The notes below the pieces were generated by a model. The model was not told the DNA's origin, made no database searches, and worked only from the letters and a program-made list of their open reading frames with translations. A program made the translations under genes and the position numbers. A stretch of 64,000 nt of DNA from the NCBI RefSeq assembly GCF_013116825.1, contig NZ_JABFNS010000012.1:1-64000 (forward strand). Direction: 5' to 3'. Position 1 is the stretch's first letter. Each line of letters opens with the position of its first letter. Shown here piece by piece: positions 19,901-28,989 of this stretch. Source of the stretch: Myxococcus xanthus. Lineage in GTDB: Bacteria > Myxococcota > Myxococcia > Myxococcales > Myxococcaceae.

Positions 19901-22424
19901 GCTCACGGCCATCGAGCTGGAGCGCGCGCTGGTCTTCGCCGAGGGACAGTCACAGGACGTCCAGACAGTGCTGACGCCTGAAGAGCAGGGCTCCCGCTTC
20001 GAGATCTTCGGGCAGACGACAGGGACGGCGGACCGGAGCTGGGCCCGGCTGGCGCAGGGCCGCGTCACAGAGGGCCGCACGCACCCGGAGAAGGTGGCCC
20101 TGGAATCGGAGCTGTTGCAGGCGTTCCCCCGGCAGGGCTCCGTCAGCGCGCACTACGACATGATGGCGCGCGGTGGGTTGGAGTACGGCCCTTCGTTCCG
20201 AGGCATCGATGCGTTGCGGTTCGGCGGGGAGGGATGCCTCGCCCACGTTCGGCTGCCCGATGCGCTCGTCATCGGTTTGGGGGACTACTGGCTGCATCCG
20301 TTGCTGCTCGACGCATGCTTCCAGACGGCGGCGGCGGCGTTCACGGACGGCGGCGCGCAGGTGGCGGGAGAAGGGCAGGGGCGCATCCCAGTCGCCATCG
20401 AGCGGCTGCGTTGGTTCAAGCGGCCCGGGAGCAGCATCTGGGTGCACGCCCGAACCGGGGCGCGCACGTCGCTCGCCGAAGGATTGGTGAGCGCCGACCT
20501 CCGCATCCTGGATGAAGACGGCGTCGTCGTCGCCGAAGTGGAAGGCCTGCTGCTCAAGCAGGTCGACCGCCGCGCGTTCCAGGCGGCCTTCTCGGGGGCG
20601 ATGCAGGAGCTCCTCTTCGAGCTGGCGTGGCGGGAGCAGCCCGTGCCCTCCGCGCGTGACCAGGTGGCTTCGCAGTCCGGGCCCTGGCTGTTGCTGGTGG
20701 ACTCGGACCGCGTCGCGGACGAAGTCAGGGAGTTGGCGCGGCAACGCGCTTGGACCTGCGTGGTGGCCACGCCCGGTGCATCCTACGAACGCGTCGACGC
20801 GACCCACTACCGGCTGTCCCCCCATGACGCCGCGGGCTTTGACCGGCTGCTCCAGGACGTCTCCGCTCCAGCGGCCGTGGCCTACCTGTGGGGGCTCGGC
20901 GACCGTTCTCCTGAATCGCTCTCCGGCGTGGTGATGGCGAGCACCGTGGGCGCGCTTCACCTCGTGAAGGCGATGGCGCGTGCCAACTGGCCGCAGCCGC
21001 CTGCCCTCTGGATGGTGACGGAGAGCGCGGTAGCCGCCACGCCCACGGATGCGGTGGAGGGCTTTGCTCAGGCCTCGCTCTGGGGCTTCGGCCGCGCGGT
21101 GGCCATCGAGCACACGGAGCTCATGTGCCGCACGGTGGACCTGGAGCCGGGCTCCGAGTCGCTGGAGCGCTTGTTCCACCTCATGGCCCAGCCGCCGCAG
21201 GAGAACGTCATGGCCCTGCGCGGCGGCCGGCTCCTGGGCGCGCGCCTCGTGCGTCCTGGCAAGCCGCCTGAACGCGCGGCCCCCGCGCGGATCCACCCGG
21301 AGGGCGTCTACCTCGTCACGGGAGGCCTCGGAGCGCTGGGGCTCGCGACGGCGGAGTGGCTGGTGGGGGCCGGAGCGCGGCACCTGCTGCTGGTGGGACG
21401 GAGCGAGCCCACGGACGCGGCGAACGCTCGGCTCGCGGCGCTGACCGCCCGGGGCGTCGGCGTCACCGTCGCGCGCGCCGATGTCTCTCGCCAGGAGGAC
21501 GTGCAGCGGCTGGTGGCGGGCGTGTCCGAGCGGGGCCAGTCCCTGCGAGGCATCATCCACACGGCGGGTGTGCTGGATGACGGCGTCATCCTGCACCAGG
21601 ATGCGGAGCGCTTCTCGCGCGTGTTCGCTCCCAAGGTGCAGGGCGCGTTGAACCTGCACCGCGCCACGGCCGGGATGCCGCTGGACCTCTTCGTCATGTA
21701 CTCGTCCGCGGCCTCGCTGGTGGGCGTGGCGGGGCAGTCCAACTACGTGGCGGCGAACAGCGTCCTGGACTCGCTGGCGCACCACCGGAACCGCCTGGGA
21801 CTGCCAGCCCTCAGCATCAACTGGGGACGGTGGGCGGGCGCGGGCATGGCCGCCAAGAGCGCGGACCGGCCGGAAGCGTCGGAGGCCGCCAGCCTCTCAC
21901 CCGAAGTCGCGCTCCAGGTCTTTGAGCAGCTGCTGGAGCAGGGGGCCGTGCAGGTGGGCGTGGTGCCCTTCAGCGTCTCCTCGCTGGAGGCGGGGCCTTC
22001 GCCCGGCCATGGCCCCTTGTTCTCCGAGCTGATGCTCCGTGAGCAGGCCCGGTCCGCGACGGCTTCGCGGATGCATGAGCTGATGGAGGAGCTGAAGCGG
22101 GCGGACGGAGAGCGCCGGCGCGCGCTGCTGACACGGTACGTGCAGAGCCGGCTGGGGCCCTTGCTGGGCTTCGCCCCGGACCACGAGGTCCTCCAGAAGA
22201 GGATTTCCTTGAATGAGATGGGGCTCGATTCGCTGCGCGCGGTCGAGCTGAAGAACCGCATTGGCCGCGAGCTGGGAGTGGACCTGCTCATGGCGCGTTT
22301 CATCGACGGCACCACGCTCGACGGGATTGTGGATGCGCTGAGCACCCAGCTCGAGCTCAAGGAGTTGCTCGCGCGTGCTCCTGCGGCCGAGGCCGCAGCC
22401 GACATCGAGGAGTTGACGGTATGA
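16935..22424 (+). CDS. Type I polyketide synthase module KS-AT-DH-KR-ACP
   Basis: 1829 residues; its ATG lies 7 bases after the preceding stop. A short helical N-terminus is followed by KS with C202 (DTACSSS), EAHGTGT and NIGHLE. AT: FTGQGALRPG, GHSLGE and the unusual specificity motif YAFH, mixing the malonyl (HAFH) and methylmalonyl (YASH) signatures; extender choice is uncertain and could be relaxed. DH: HxxxGxxxxP (EHRVLGNPVLP) and DACFQ, both complete. KR: LDD and full Lys-Ser-Tyr-Asn set, so a B-type active KR is expected. ACP: MGLDSLRAVE. Output should be a conjugated alkene unit. The stop codon overlaps the ATG of the next NRPS gene (ATGA). The protein ends in an acidic tail that may meet the TubC-type dock of that partner. 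Confidence 0.95.
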   Translation: MAKLSTRISELPVVKLAYLASQLRSKKELLAAEPIAVVGMSCRFPGGGDLPETFWELLAEGRDATREVPASRWDVDAFYDPTPGVPGKMYTRRGAFIDGVDLFDPGFFGITPRDAKGMDPQQRLLLEECWRALERAGIPPAGLTGSRTGIFLGLMHNDYNLLGIAENLEFHSASLNYPSVAAGRISHTLGLQGPAVSVDTACSSSAVAIHLACQSLRNDESDLALAAGANLNLSPVTVMVECQNRMLAADGRCKTFDASADGFGRGEGCGVVVLKRLSDALAHGDAILGVIRGSAVTHDGRSSGLMVPNGRSQERVIRAALDSCGVEPDQVGYIEAHGTGTLLGDPIEMEALRSVFGRKGARAEPLYVGSVKTNIGHLEAAAGVAGLIKVLLALQNEAIPAHLNFERPNPNIRWDDMPVTIPTATRPWLRGDKRRIAGVSSFGFSGTNVHMVVEEAPVLARLRVEAERPAHVLTLSAKSEAALEALMEAQERALPEDPVTLGDWCYTANTGRSQFEHRAAVSGATAAELRANLTRLREEKLRPAREPLRGTESPRPVFLFTGQGALRPGVGRELFETQPVFRAAVERCSKALEGLLDCSLEALLFGDSSATLLEDTRHAQPALVALEYALAELWGAWGVTPAALIGHSLGEYAAAAVAGVFSIEEALRLVVTRARLIGELLGPGAMLAVSASLDAVNRAIAPHAGAASLAAVNGPDDVVISGTPDAITEVEQALSSQGIQTKRLRMSYAFHSTQMEPVLKPFAESFQGLTLSAPRIPLVSTLEGRRVGDEVSRPEYWCRQIREPVAFAKALEASREDGHRTYLELGPAPILAGIGRRTFQSEELCWLPSLRPSTGETAQLLSSVAELYMRGFDVDWAAFDAPFERRPRCLPTHPFQRERYWLDSQSPENRRGHVARDDAARGEAHSLPGTPLSLAGAKETRFAARLSRHEPAFIAEHRVLGNPVLPAACYVEMALGAAHHAASGGKPLALTAIELERALVFAEGQSQDVQTVLTPEEQGSRFEIFGQTTGTADRSWARLAQGRVTEGRTHPEKVALESELLQAFPRQGSVSAHYDMMARGGLEYGPSFRGIDALRFGGEGCLAHVRLPDALVIGLGDYWLHPLLLDACFQTAAAAFTDGGAQVAGEGQGRIPVAIERLRWFKRPGSSIWVHARTGARTSLAEGLVSADLRILDEDGVVVAEVEGLLLKQVDRRAFQAAFSGAMQELLFELAWREQPVPSARDQVASQSGPWLLLVDSDRVADEVRELARQRAWTCVVATPGASYERVDATHYRLSPHDAAGFDRLLQDVSAPAAVAYLWGLGDRSPESLSGVVMASTVGALHLVKAMARANWPQPPALWMVTESAVAATPTDAVEGFAQASLWGFGRAVAIEHTELMCRTVDLEPGSESLERLFHLMAQPPQENVMALRGGRLLGARLVRPGKPPERAAPARIHPEGVYLVTGGLGALGLATAEWLVGAGARHLLLVGRSEPTDAANARLAALTARGVGVTVARADVSRQEDVQRLVAGVSERGQSLRGIIHTAGVLDDGVILHQDAERFSRVFAPKVQGALNLHRATAGMPLDLFVMYSSAASLVGVAGQSNYVAANSVLDSLAHHRNRLGLPALSINWGRWAGAGMAAKSADRPEASEAASLSPEVALQVFEQLLEQGAVQVGVVPFSVSSLEAGPSPGHGPLFSELMLREQARSATASRMHELMEELKRADGERRRALLTRYVQSRLGPLLGFAPDHEVLQKRISLNEMGLDSLRAVELKNRIGRELGVDLLMARFIDGTTLDGIVDALSTQLELKELLARAPAAEAAADIEELTV

Positions 22425-25400
22425 ACCTGGGGGAATTGCTCGCCGAGCTGAATCGGCGGGGCCTGGAAGTCCGGGTGGAAGGCGACGCGCTGAGGCTGCG
22501 CGGACCGAAAGGCGCCGCCACCTCGGAGCTTCGGCAGTCACTGGCGGAACACAAACCCGAGCTGCTCGAGCTCCTGCGTGCCCATGACCGGGGGCAGGAG
22601 GAGGCGCCCATCATCCCGGTTCAACGCACCGGGCCCGCGCCGCTCTCCTATGGGCAGACGCGGCTGTGGTTCCTCGACCGCCTGGAGCCCGGGAGCACCG
22701 CCTACAACCTGATGCTGGCGTTGCAGGTCGAAGGGCACCTCGACGTGGCCATCGTGAAGCGCTGCTTCACCGAGGTCATCCGCCGCCACGAGGTGCTGCG
22801 CACGCGGTATGCCGAGCACGCGGGCGTCCCGGTCCAGATTGTCGATCCGGAGCCCCGCTTCGACTTCCGCGTGCTCGACGAGCGCGAGGTGCTGGCCTCC
22901 GAACCCGCGGGCGTGGAGGCCTTCCTCCAGCGCGAGGGCAAGCGGCCCTTCGACCTGGCCACGGGCCCCGTGATGCGTGTGCTCATCATCGAGCGGGGGC
23001 CCCAGGGACAGTACCTCCAGCTCTGCCTGCACCACATCGCGGCGGACGTGTGGGCGCAGGCCATCCTCGTCCGCGAAATCGTGACGTTGTATGGCGCCTT
23101 CGCCAGTGGCCAACCTTCGCCGTTGCCGCCCCTGACGCTCCAGTACTCCGACTTCGCTGTCTGGCAGCGGGAGTACCTCCAGGGCGAGGTTCGCCAGAAG
23201 CTGGTGGACTACTGGCGCAAGAAGCTGGAGGGAGCACCTCCGCTGCTCGAGCTTCCCACGGACCATCCTCGCCCCAAGGTGCAGTCGAACCGAGGCGGCG
23301 AGGTGCGCTTCGAAGTGGGCCCCCAGCTCACCGGCGCCCTGAAGGCGCTGAGCCATACGGCCCGCACCACGCCCTTCGTGGGGATGCTGAGCGCGTTCTT
23401 CGTGCTCCTGCACCGCCTCACGGGGCGTGAGGACCTGGTCCTGGGCGCGAACTCCATCAACCGGACGCGCACGGAGCTGGAGCCGTTGGTGGGCTTCTTC
23501 GTGGACAACCTGGTGATGCGGGTGGACCTCGGCGGAAACCCGGGGTTCGCCGCGGTGCTGGAGCGCGTGCGTGAGACGGTGCTCGATGCCTTCGCTCACC
23601 AGGACCTGCCCTTCGACCTGCTCGTGGAGGAGCTGAGGCCCGCGCGCAGCCTGGGCTTCAACCCGTTGTTCCAGGTTGTCTTTGCGTGGGTCCGCGCTTC
23701 CGGCGAGGCCCAGGACGAGACGGGCCTGCGCATGCGGCCGATCGAGTTCGAGGCGGAATCATCCCGCTTCGACCTCAACCTCTTCGTGGATGACCACGGC
23801 GACCGGTTGTCGGCGCGGATGGTGTTCAACCGCGACCTCTTCGAGCAGGGCACCATCCAGCACTACGTGGACTGCTTCCAGGTGCTGCTCGAAGGGCTCG
23901 TGGCCGAGCCCCAGCGGCCGGTGGGCGAGCTGCCCGTGCTCCCCGCGGATGTCCGCGAGCGCGTGCTCCGGCAGTGGAACGACACGGGGACGCCGGAGGC
24001 GGAGGGCGCGTGCCTCCATGCCCTCATCGAAGCCCAGGCGCTGCGCACGCCGGATGCGGTGGCCGTCGTCGTGGATGACTGGGAGCTGACCTACGGCGAG
24101 CTCGACCAGCTCAGCGACCGGGTCGCGGCGTCACTCCAGGATTGGGACGTGGGACCGGAGGTGGTGGTCGGCGTCTACCTGGACCGCTCGGCGGAGCTCA
24201 TCGTGAGCCTGCTGGCGGTGATGAAGGCAGGGGGCGCGTTCCTCGCGCTCGACGCAGACGAGCCCGTGGACAGGCTCCGCCACATCGTCGCGGATGCCCG
24301 GCCCCGGGTGGTGATTTCTTCCACGAAGCTGTCCGAGCGCCTCTGGGGCATGGGGGGCTTCGTCACGCTCCACGTGGACGAAGGCTTTCAGGGCGTGCCC
24401 GCCGCGCCCGGCCAGCAGCTCCGCCGTGACGTCCTCCCCGACCAACTGGCCTACATCCTCTACACGTCAGGTTCGACGGGCCGGCCCAAGGGCACGGAAA
24501 TCACGCACCGGAGCATCGTCAACTACCTGCGCTGGAGCGTGGACGCCTACCGGCTTCGCGAAGGGACGGGGAGCCCGGTGATTGGCTCCGTCAGCTTCGA
24601 CGGCACGCTGACGAGCCTCTTCGCGCCGCTCCTGGCGGGCCGCGCGCTGTTCCTCGTGCCACGCGGTCACGAAATCGACCAGCTGACGTCCCGGGACTAC
24701 CCCGAGCAGGGCTTCAGCTTCATCAAGATGACGCCGTCGCACCTGCGGGCCTTCAACGGCCTGGGGCGCACGCGCGAGGTGCTCGGCCGCACCCACGCGG
24801 TGGTGCTGGGCGGGGAAGGGCTGCACGGCGTGGACCTGGCCGCCTGGCGGGAGCAGGGTATCCCCACGCGCGTCATCAACGAGTACGGCCCCACCGAGGC
24901 CGCGGTGGCGTGCTGCTTCGAGACGCTGCTGCCGGATGGCCCGCCGCCCCCGGAGCGGGTGCCCATTGGCCGGCCCATCCCGCACATGCGGTTGTACATC
25001 CTGGACCGGTATCTCCAGCCCGTGCCCGTTGGCGTACCCGGCGAGCTGTACATCGGCGGCGTCGGACTGGCCCGAGGCTACCTGCGCCGGCCGGACCTGA
25101 CGGCGGAGCGCTTCGTCCCCAACCCCTTCGACGGGGGCCCCGAGGGCTCGCGGCTCTACCGCACGGGGGACCACGCCCGGTATCTCTCCGACGGCCGCAT
25201 CGAATACCTGGGCCGCCAGGACGACCAGCTCAAGATTCGCGGTCACCGCGTCGAGGCGGGAGAGGTGGAGGCCGCGCTGGGCCGCCATCCCGACGTCGTC
25301 CAGGCCGCGGTGCTCCTGCAGCGCCTCCCAGGCGGGGCGCCGCGCCTGGTGGCCTACGTGCAGCCTCAGTCGATGGAGAACGGTGACCTGCGGGCCGAGC

Positions 25401-26728
25401 TGCGCAAGTCCCTGCGTGAGGTGTTGCCCGAGTACATGATGCCGGAGGTCATCGCGGTCCTCCCGGAGCTGCCGCTGACGCCCAGCGGGAAGATTGACCG
25501 CAAGGCGCTCCCGCCCGGGGTGTCCGAGGCCCCCGTCGCCGGCGCACTGGCCCGCACGGAGGCGCGGACCGACACGGAGCGGCAACTCCAGGCGCTGTTC
25601 GGCGAACTCCTGGGGCTGAGCACCGTGGCGCCCTCCGACAGCTTCTTCGAACTGGGAGGCCACTCGCTCCTCGCCGTCACGCTCATCTCGCGCATCTCCG
25701 CGAAGCTGGACATCGAGGTGCCCCTCAACGAGGTGTTCGACCGTCCCACCGTGGAGTCCCTGGCGCACTGGATTGAGGAACACTCCAGCAAGGTCACCGC
25801 GCTGATTCGCCAGCTTCCGGCCTGTGTGGTGGCGCTGAAGCCGCTGGGGCGCAAGCCGCCGCTGTTCCTCGCCCCGCCGTCCGCGGGCAGCCCGGCCGTC
25901 TACGTCGCCCTGGCCCGCCACCTGGACGCGGAGCAGCCCGTGTTCGGCTTCCAGATGCCTGGCGTCATGGACGACCAACTGCCTCCGGAGACCATCGAGG
26001 ACACCGCCGCGCTGTATGTGGCGGCCCTGCGGCAGGTCCAGCCGCGCGGGCCGTACCGGATCGCGGGCTGGTCCTACGGAGGGCTCGTCGTCTGTGAGAT
26101 GGCGCGGCAGCTCGAAGCGCTCGGGGAACAGGTGGCGCTGCTCGGCTTGATTGACGGCGCGGCGCTGGACCGGCTGGCCGCCCATGACGGTACCCCGCAG
26201 GAGATTCCCGCGGGCTCCCAGCTCATCAAGGTGCTGGGGGAGGCCCAGATGCCGCGGGACTACGCCAGCCTGAGATTGATAGGCGAATGGATGGGAATCA
26301 GCCTGCCCGAGGCATGGGCAGACCTGCTTCGTCGGGATACAGATGGGCAGTATTCATACCTGTGGCGTTTCTTGCGAGACAGCGCGCTGACAGCCCGGAA
26401 TTTCCTGGCAACACGCCGCTCGGAGCAACTCTATACGTTCTCTTCGTATGGAGGATTCGCCACACTTTTCAGGACGGGTCCGGTGACGATTGGAGGCGAT
26501 CCGCTCGTCGACAGTGTGCGCAGATTCGCGCTCGCGGGGACGGAAGTGATACCGGTTCCAGGCAATCACATGACGCTCATCATGGATGAGCGGAATGTCG
26601 CCGTGCTTGCAATTGAAATACAGAAATGTCTGGATAGGGTTTTGCCGCTACCGCCAATCGCAGAAGTGTCTCGGGCGGAAATGCCAGCAACGGGGCTGGC
26701 TGCGCAGCTCCCCATGGAGGTCATGTAA
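22421..26728 (+). CDS. Terminating NRPS: TubC dock-C-A-PCP-TE
   Basis: 1435 residues. The N-terminus resembles that of the Cy-containing NRPS-PKS and is another TubC-type dock, so it should accept chains from a PKS. The condensation domain motif is HHIAADV at 204-210: the His-His and Asp are present, but the usual Gly after Asp is Val. The A domain code, read by eye, is D-G-T-K-V-G-E-V-A-K; Lys at the 278 position and the E-V pair are typical of Asn/Asp activators and closest to published Asn codes. PCP: LGGHSL. The thioesterase has GWSYG with S1218, an Asp (LIDG) and a His (PGNHM). It should amidate a polyketide acyl chain with asparagine and release it. This is the expected last step of a DKxanthene-like pathway, although another PKS gene lies downstream. 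Confidence 0.95.
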   Translation: MNLGELLAELNRRGLEVRVEGDALRLRGPKGAATSELRQSLAEHKPELLELLRAHDRGQEEAPIIPVQRTGPAPLSYGQTRLWFLDRLEPGSTAYNLMLALQVEGHLDVAIVKRCFTEVIRRHEVLRTRYAEHAGVPVQIVDPEPRFDFRVLDEREVLASEPAGVEAFLQREGKRPFDLATGPVMRVLIIERGPQGQYLQLCLHHIAADVWAQAILVREIVTLYGAFASGQPSPLPPLTLQYSDFAVWQREYLQGEVRQKLVDYWRKKLEGAPPLLELPTDHPRPKVQSNRGGEVRFEVGPQLTGALKALSHTARTTPFVGMLSAFFVLLHRLTGREDLVLGANSINRTRTELEPLVGFFVDNLVMRVDLGGNPGFAAVLERVRETVLDAFAHQDLPFDLLVEELRPARSLGFNPLFQVVFAWVRASGEAQDETGLRMRPIEFEAESSRFDLNLFVDDHGDRLSARMVFNRDLFEQGTIQHYVDCFQVLLEGLVAEPQRPVGELPVLPADVRERVLRQWNDTGTPEAEGACLHALIEAQALRTPDAVAVVVDDWELTYGELDQLSDRVAASLQDWDVGPEVVVGVYLDRSAELIVSLLAVMKAGGAFLALDADEPVDRLRHIVADARPRVVISSTKLSERLWGMGGFVTLHVDEGFQGVPAAPGQQLRRDVLPDQLAYILYTSGSTGRPKGTEITHRSIVNYLRWSVDAYRLREGTGSPVIGSVSFDGTLTSLFAPLLAGRALFLVPRGHEIDQLTSRDYPEQGFSFIKMTPSHLRAFNGLGRTREVLGRTHAVVLGGEGLHGVDLAAWREQGIPTRVINEYGPTEAAVACCFETLLPDGPPPPERVPIGRPIPHMRLYILDRYLQPVPVGVPGELYIGGVGLARGYLRRPDLTAERFVPNPFDGGPEGSRLYRTGDHARYLSDGRIEYLGRQDDQLKIRGHRVEAGEVEAALGRHPDVVQAAVLLQRLPGGAPRLVAYVQPQSMENGDLRAELRKSLREVLPEYMMPEVIAVLPELPLTPSGKIDRKALPPGVSEAPVAGALARTEARTDTERQLQALFGELLGLSTVAPSDSFFELGGHSLLAVTLISRISAKLDIEVPLNEVFDRPTVESLAHWIEEHSSKVTALIRQLPACVVALKPLGRKPPLFLAPPSAGSPAVYVALARHLDAEQPVFGFQMPGVMDDQLPPETIEDTAALYVAALRQVQPRGPYRIAGWSYGGLVVCEMARQLEALGEQVALLGLIDGAALDRLAAHDGTPQEIPAGSQLIKVLGEAQMPRDYASLRLIGEWMGISLPEAWADLLRRDTDGQYSYLWRFLRDSALTARNFLATRRSEQLYTFSSYGGFATLFRTGPVTIGGDPLVDSVRRFALAGTEVIPVPGNHMTLIMDERNVAVLAIEIQKCLDRVLPLPPIAEVSRAEMPATGLAAQLPMEVM

Positions 26729-27807
26729 TGCCGCACCGAGTCCTTGCAATGGATGGTACGTCTATTTCCGGCGGTGAGGGGTATGTCACCGCGGGCTTGC
26801 TCAAGTCGTTGAAGGAGACGCTGACCAGCCGAGGCGGCGGGCAGAGCCTGCTGAACGACGTGGAGCTGTTCTCCGGAACGTCCGCGGGGTCCTTCAACGC
26901 CGCGTTCTTCGCCACCTACGAGAACCCCGATGACGCCTTCCCCAAGATCCTCGACTTCTGGGGGGAGGTCGTCCAGATGAACCGCAAGGCGGTGTCGCTG
27001 GGGCGGACCGCCATGGCGCTGACGGGCAACGCCGCGCTGCTCGACTCCAGCTACATGCGCGACTTCTTCTGCAGCTACTTCGGCGCCACGTTGCGCCTGG
27101 GAGACCTGAAGCGGAAGGTGGCGCTGCCGTCCTTCCAGCTTGACGGCCACCGCAAGTCGCTGCGGACCTGGAAGGCCAAGATCTTCCACAACACCGGCCC
27201 GGACAACGACTCCGACCACAACGAGCTGGTGGTGGACGTGCTGATGCGCAGCGGTTCGCCTCCGCTCTCCTATCCCGTCTACCAGGGCATCCGGGAGCAG
27301 GGCAGCGGCTACGTCGACGGCGGCATCTTCGCCAACAACCCGTCGCTGGTGGCGCTGGCGCAGATCATCAACAACATCACCCGCAAGAGCCGCTCGGAGA
27401 AGGTGGAGACGCTGGAGACGGAGCCGCCCGACCTGACGAACATCCTGATGATGTCGGTGGGCAACGGCTGCATGTCGTCGTACCTCACGCCGCGCTTCTG
27501 CAAGGGCGTGGCCAACTGGGGCTTCTCCAAGTGGCTGCTGGACTTCCACGACCCCATGGTGCTCGTGAAGATGATGCTGGAGGCCGGCTCGGACGCGGCG
27601 GACTACCAGTGCCGCATGATTCTGCGGAAGAAGTACTTCCGGCTGAATCCCGTGGTGGACCAGACGCTCTCCGCGGCGAACCTCAAGCAGGTGGAGTCCA
27701 CCGTCCAGAGCCTGCTGAGCACGCAGTCCACCGTCTCGCAGCTCAACCGTGCGCAGACGTGGCTCGGGAAGTCGGGCTGGGTGTCTGACGCGGCGAAGGC
27801 GGCCTAG
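26728..27807 (+). CDS. Patatin-like phospholipase/acyl hydrolase
   Basis: 359 residues. The patatin fold is indicated by the N-terminal oxyanion stretch (MDGTSISGGEGY), the nucleophile motif GTSAG with S52, and the Asp of the catalytic dyad in YVDGGIFANNP (D197). No signal peptide is seen, so it is probably cytoplasmic or peripherally membrane-bound. Its ATG overlaps the last base of the NRPS stop codon (TAATG), which implies co-translation with the assembly line. Family members cleave or transfer acyl groups on lipids. In this setting it could release, edit or esterify the product, or alter membrane lipids where the product accumulates. The exact role is inference; the fold call is firm. Confidence 0.85.
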   Translation: MPHRVLAMDGTSISGGEGYVTAGLLKSLKETLTSRGGGQSLLNDVELFSGTSAGSFNAAFFATYENPDDAFPKILDFWGEVVQMNRKAVSLGRTAMALTGNAALLDSSYMRDFFCSYFGATLRLGDLKRKVALPSFQLDGHRKSLRTWKAKIFHNTGPDNDSDHNELVVDVLMRSGSPPLSYPVYQGIREQGSGYVDGGIFANNPSLVALAQIINNITRKSRSEKVETLETEPPDLTNILMMSVGNGCMSSYLTPRFCKGVANWGFSKWLLDFHDPMVLVKMMLEAGSDAADYQCRMILRKKYFRLNPVVDQTLSAANLKQVESTVQSLLSTQSTVSQLNRAQTWLGKSGWVSDAAKAA

Positions 27808-27825
27808 CGCGAGAGGTGGATTGAG

Positions 27826-28989
27826 ATGGCCAGGATCATTCTTGTCTCCGGTACCGGCGGTTCCGGGAAGACCACGGTGGCGGCCGCGACGGGGCTCGCG
27901 GCTTCCCGCCGGGGGCTTCGGACGCTCGTGCTTTCGTTCGACCTGTCTCGCGGCCTCAGCGCCGCCATGGGCGTCGAGAGTCCACTCTTCGCTGGCCCCC
28001 GGGGCGTTCCCGTGGGCGTCAACGACCACCTGTCCTTCCACGAGGTGGATGTTGGAGAAGAGCTCCGTCGGGGATGGAACGGAGGCCAGGGCGGACTGGC
28101 CGCGCTCGTGGATGGCGGGCCAGAGCGCGTGAACGCGGAGGAGGTGGCGATGACGGCCGAGGCGGCCCACGTCGTCATGCTCCTCCGGCTGGGCGAATAC
28201 CTCCGCGAGCAGCAGCACGACCTCGTCATCGTGGATTGCCCGTCCACCCGCACCGCCCTGCAGTTGCTCAACACCGTGCCAGCGATGAGCTGGTACGCAC
28301 GCAGGCAGCAGACCCCCACGCAGGCCGGGCGCAAGGCACGCCTGCTGGCGGCGAGCCTCCACGGCGCGGACGCGAGCCTGGAGGTTCGTGACCGGCTGAA
28401 CGCCGTGGACGCGCTGCTGCATGACCCGGAGGTGACGACCCTCCGGCTGGTGACCACCGCGGACACGGTGTCCGGACAGGAGGCGCAGCGGGCGTACACG
28501 TACTTCAGCCTGCTCGGCCTCGCGGTGGACTGCGTCGTCGTCAACCGACTCGCACCGGAAGCCGCCGACGCCGGCTCCGACCCGGTGCGGGCGCAGCAGC
28601 CACACGTCGAGAGGCTCCAGCGCGCCTTTTCGTCGCTGCTGGTGTTGAAGGTCCCGCACCAGGCCACGGAGGTGGTGGGGGAGAAGCCGCTGGAGGTCTT
28701 CGCGGAGCAGCTCTACCAGGGAGAGGACCCCGTCCGTCTCACGGCCCCGCAGCCTGCCCTGGGCATCCGCAAGGACGCAGTGGATGCGTACTCGCTGGAG
28801 GTGCGGCTCCCCTTCGCGGCGAAGAGCGATGTCGAGCTCTCCCGTCGCGGCGCGGAGTTCGTCATCCAGGTCGGGGCCGTCCGGCGCAACGTCGTGTTGC
28901 CTCGGATGATTGCAGTCCTCCCGACGTCGGGCGCCCGCATGGAGGGTGACCGGCTGATCGTGAGTTTTCAGAAAGAGAGAGGTGTTTGA
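27826..28989 (+). CDS. ArsA/Get3-type ATPase with C-terminal HSP20-like domain
   Basis: 387 residues. The P-loop is GTGGSGKTT (residues 9-17), the deviant Walker A of the ArsA/MinD class, but the 'signature' Lys expected at position 10 is Thr. A switch-type Asp (VDCPSTR) follows. About 80 C-terminal residues, with SLEVRLPFAAKSDVELSR and a run of beta strands, match the HSP20-like extension found on many bacterial ArsA-like proteins. There is no arsenic gene nearby. It sits 18 bases after the patatin gene and overlaps the next gene by one base, inside the PKS operon. ArsA/Get3 relatives escort membrane proteins or drive extruders, so a chaperone or targeting role for the pathway or its hydrophobic product is plausible. 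Function unknown. Confidence 0.8.
   Translation: MARIILVSGTGGSGKTTVAAATGLAASRRGLRTLVLSFDLSRGLSAAMGVESPLFAGPRGVPVGVNDHLSFHEVDVGEELRRGWNGGQGGLAALVDGGPERVNAEEVAMTAEAAHVVMLLRLGEYLREQQHDLVIVDCPSTRTALQLLNTVPAMSWYARRQQTPTQAGRKARLLAASLHGADASLEVRDRLNAVDALLHDPEVTTLRLVTTADTVSGQEAQRAYTYFSLLGLAVDCVVVNRLAPEAADAGSDPVRAQQPHVERLQRAFSSLLVLKVPHQATEVVGEKPLEVFAEQLYQGEDPVRLTAPQPALGIRKDAVDAYSLEVRLPFAAKSDVELSRRGAEFVIQVGAVRRNVVLPRMIAVLPTSGARMEGDRLIVSFQKERGV

Noticed and set aside
27826-28989. Arsenic resistance function for the ArsA-type ATPase
   Set aside because: No arsB, arsR or arsC nearby; embedded in a PKS operon; P-loop signature Lys missing and HSP20-like tail present.
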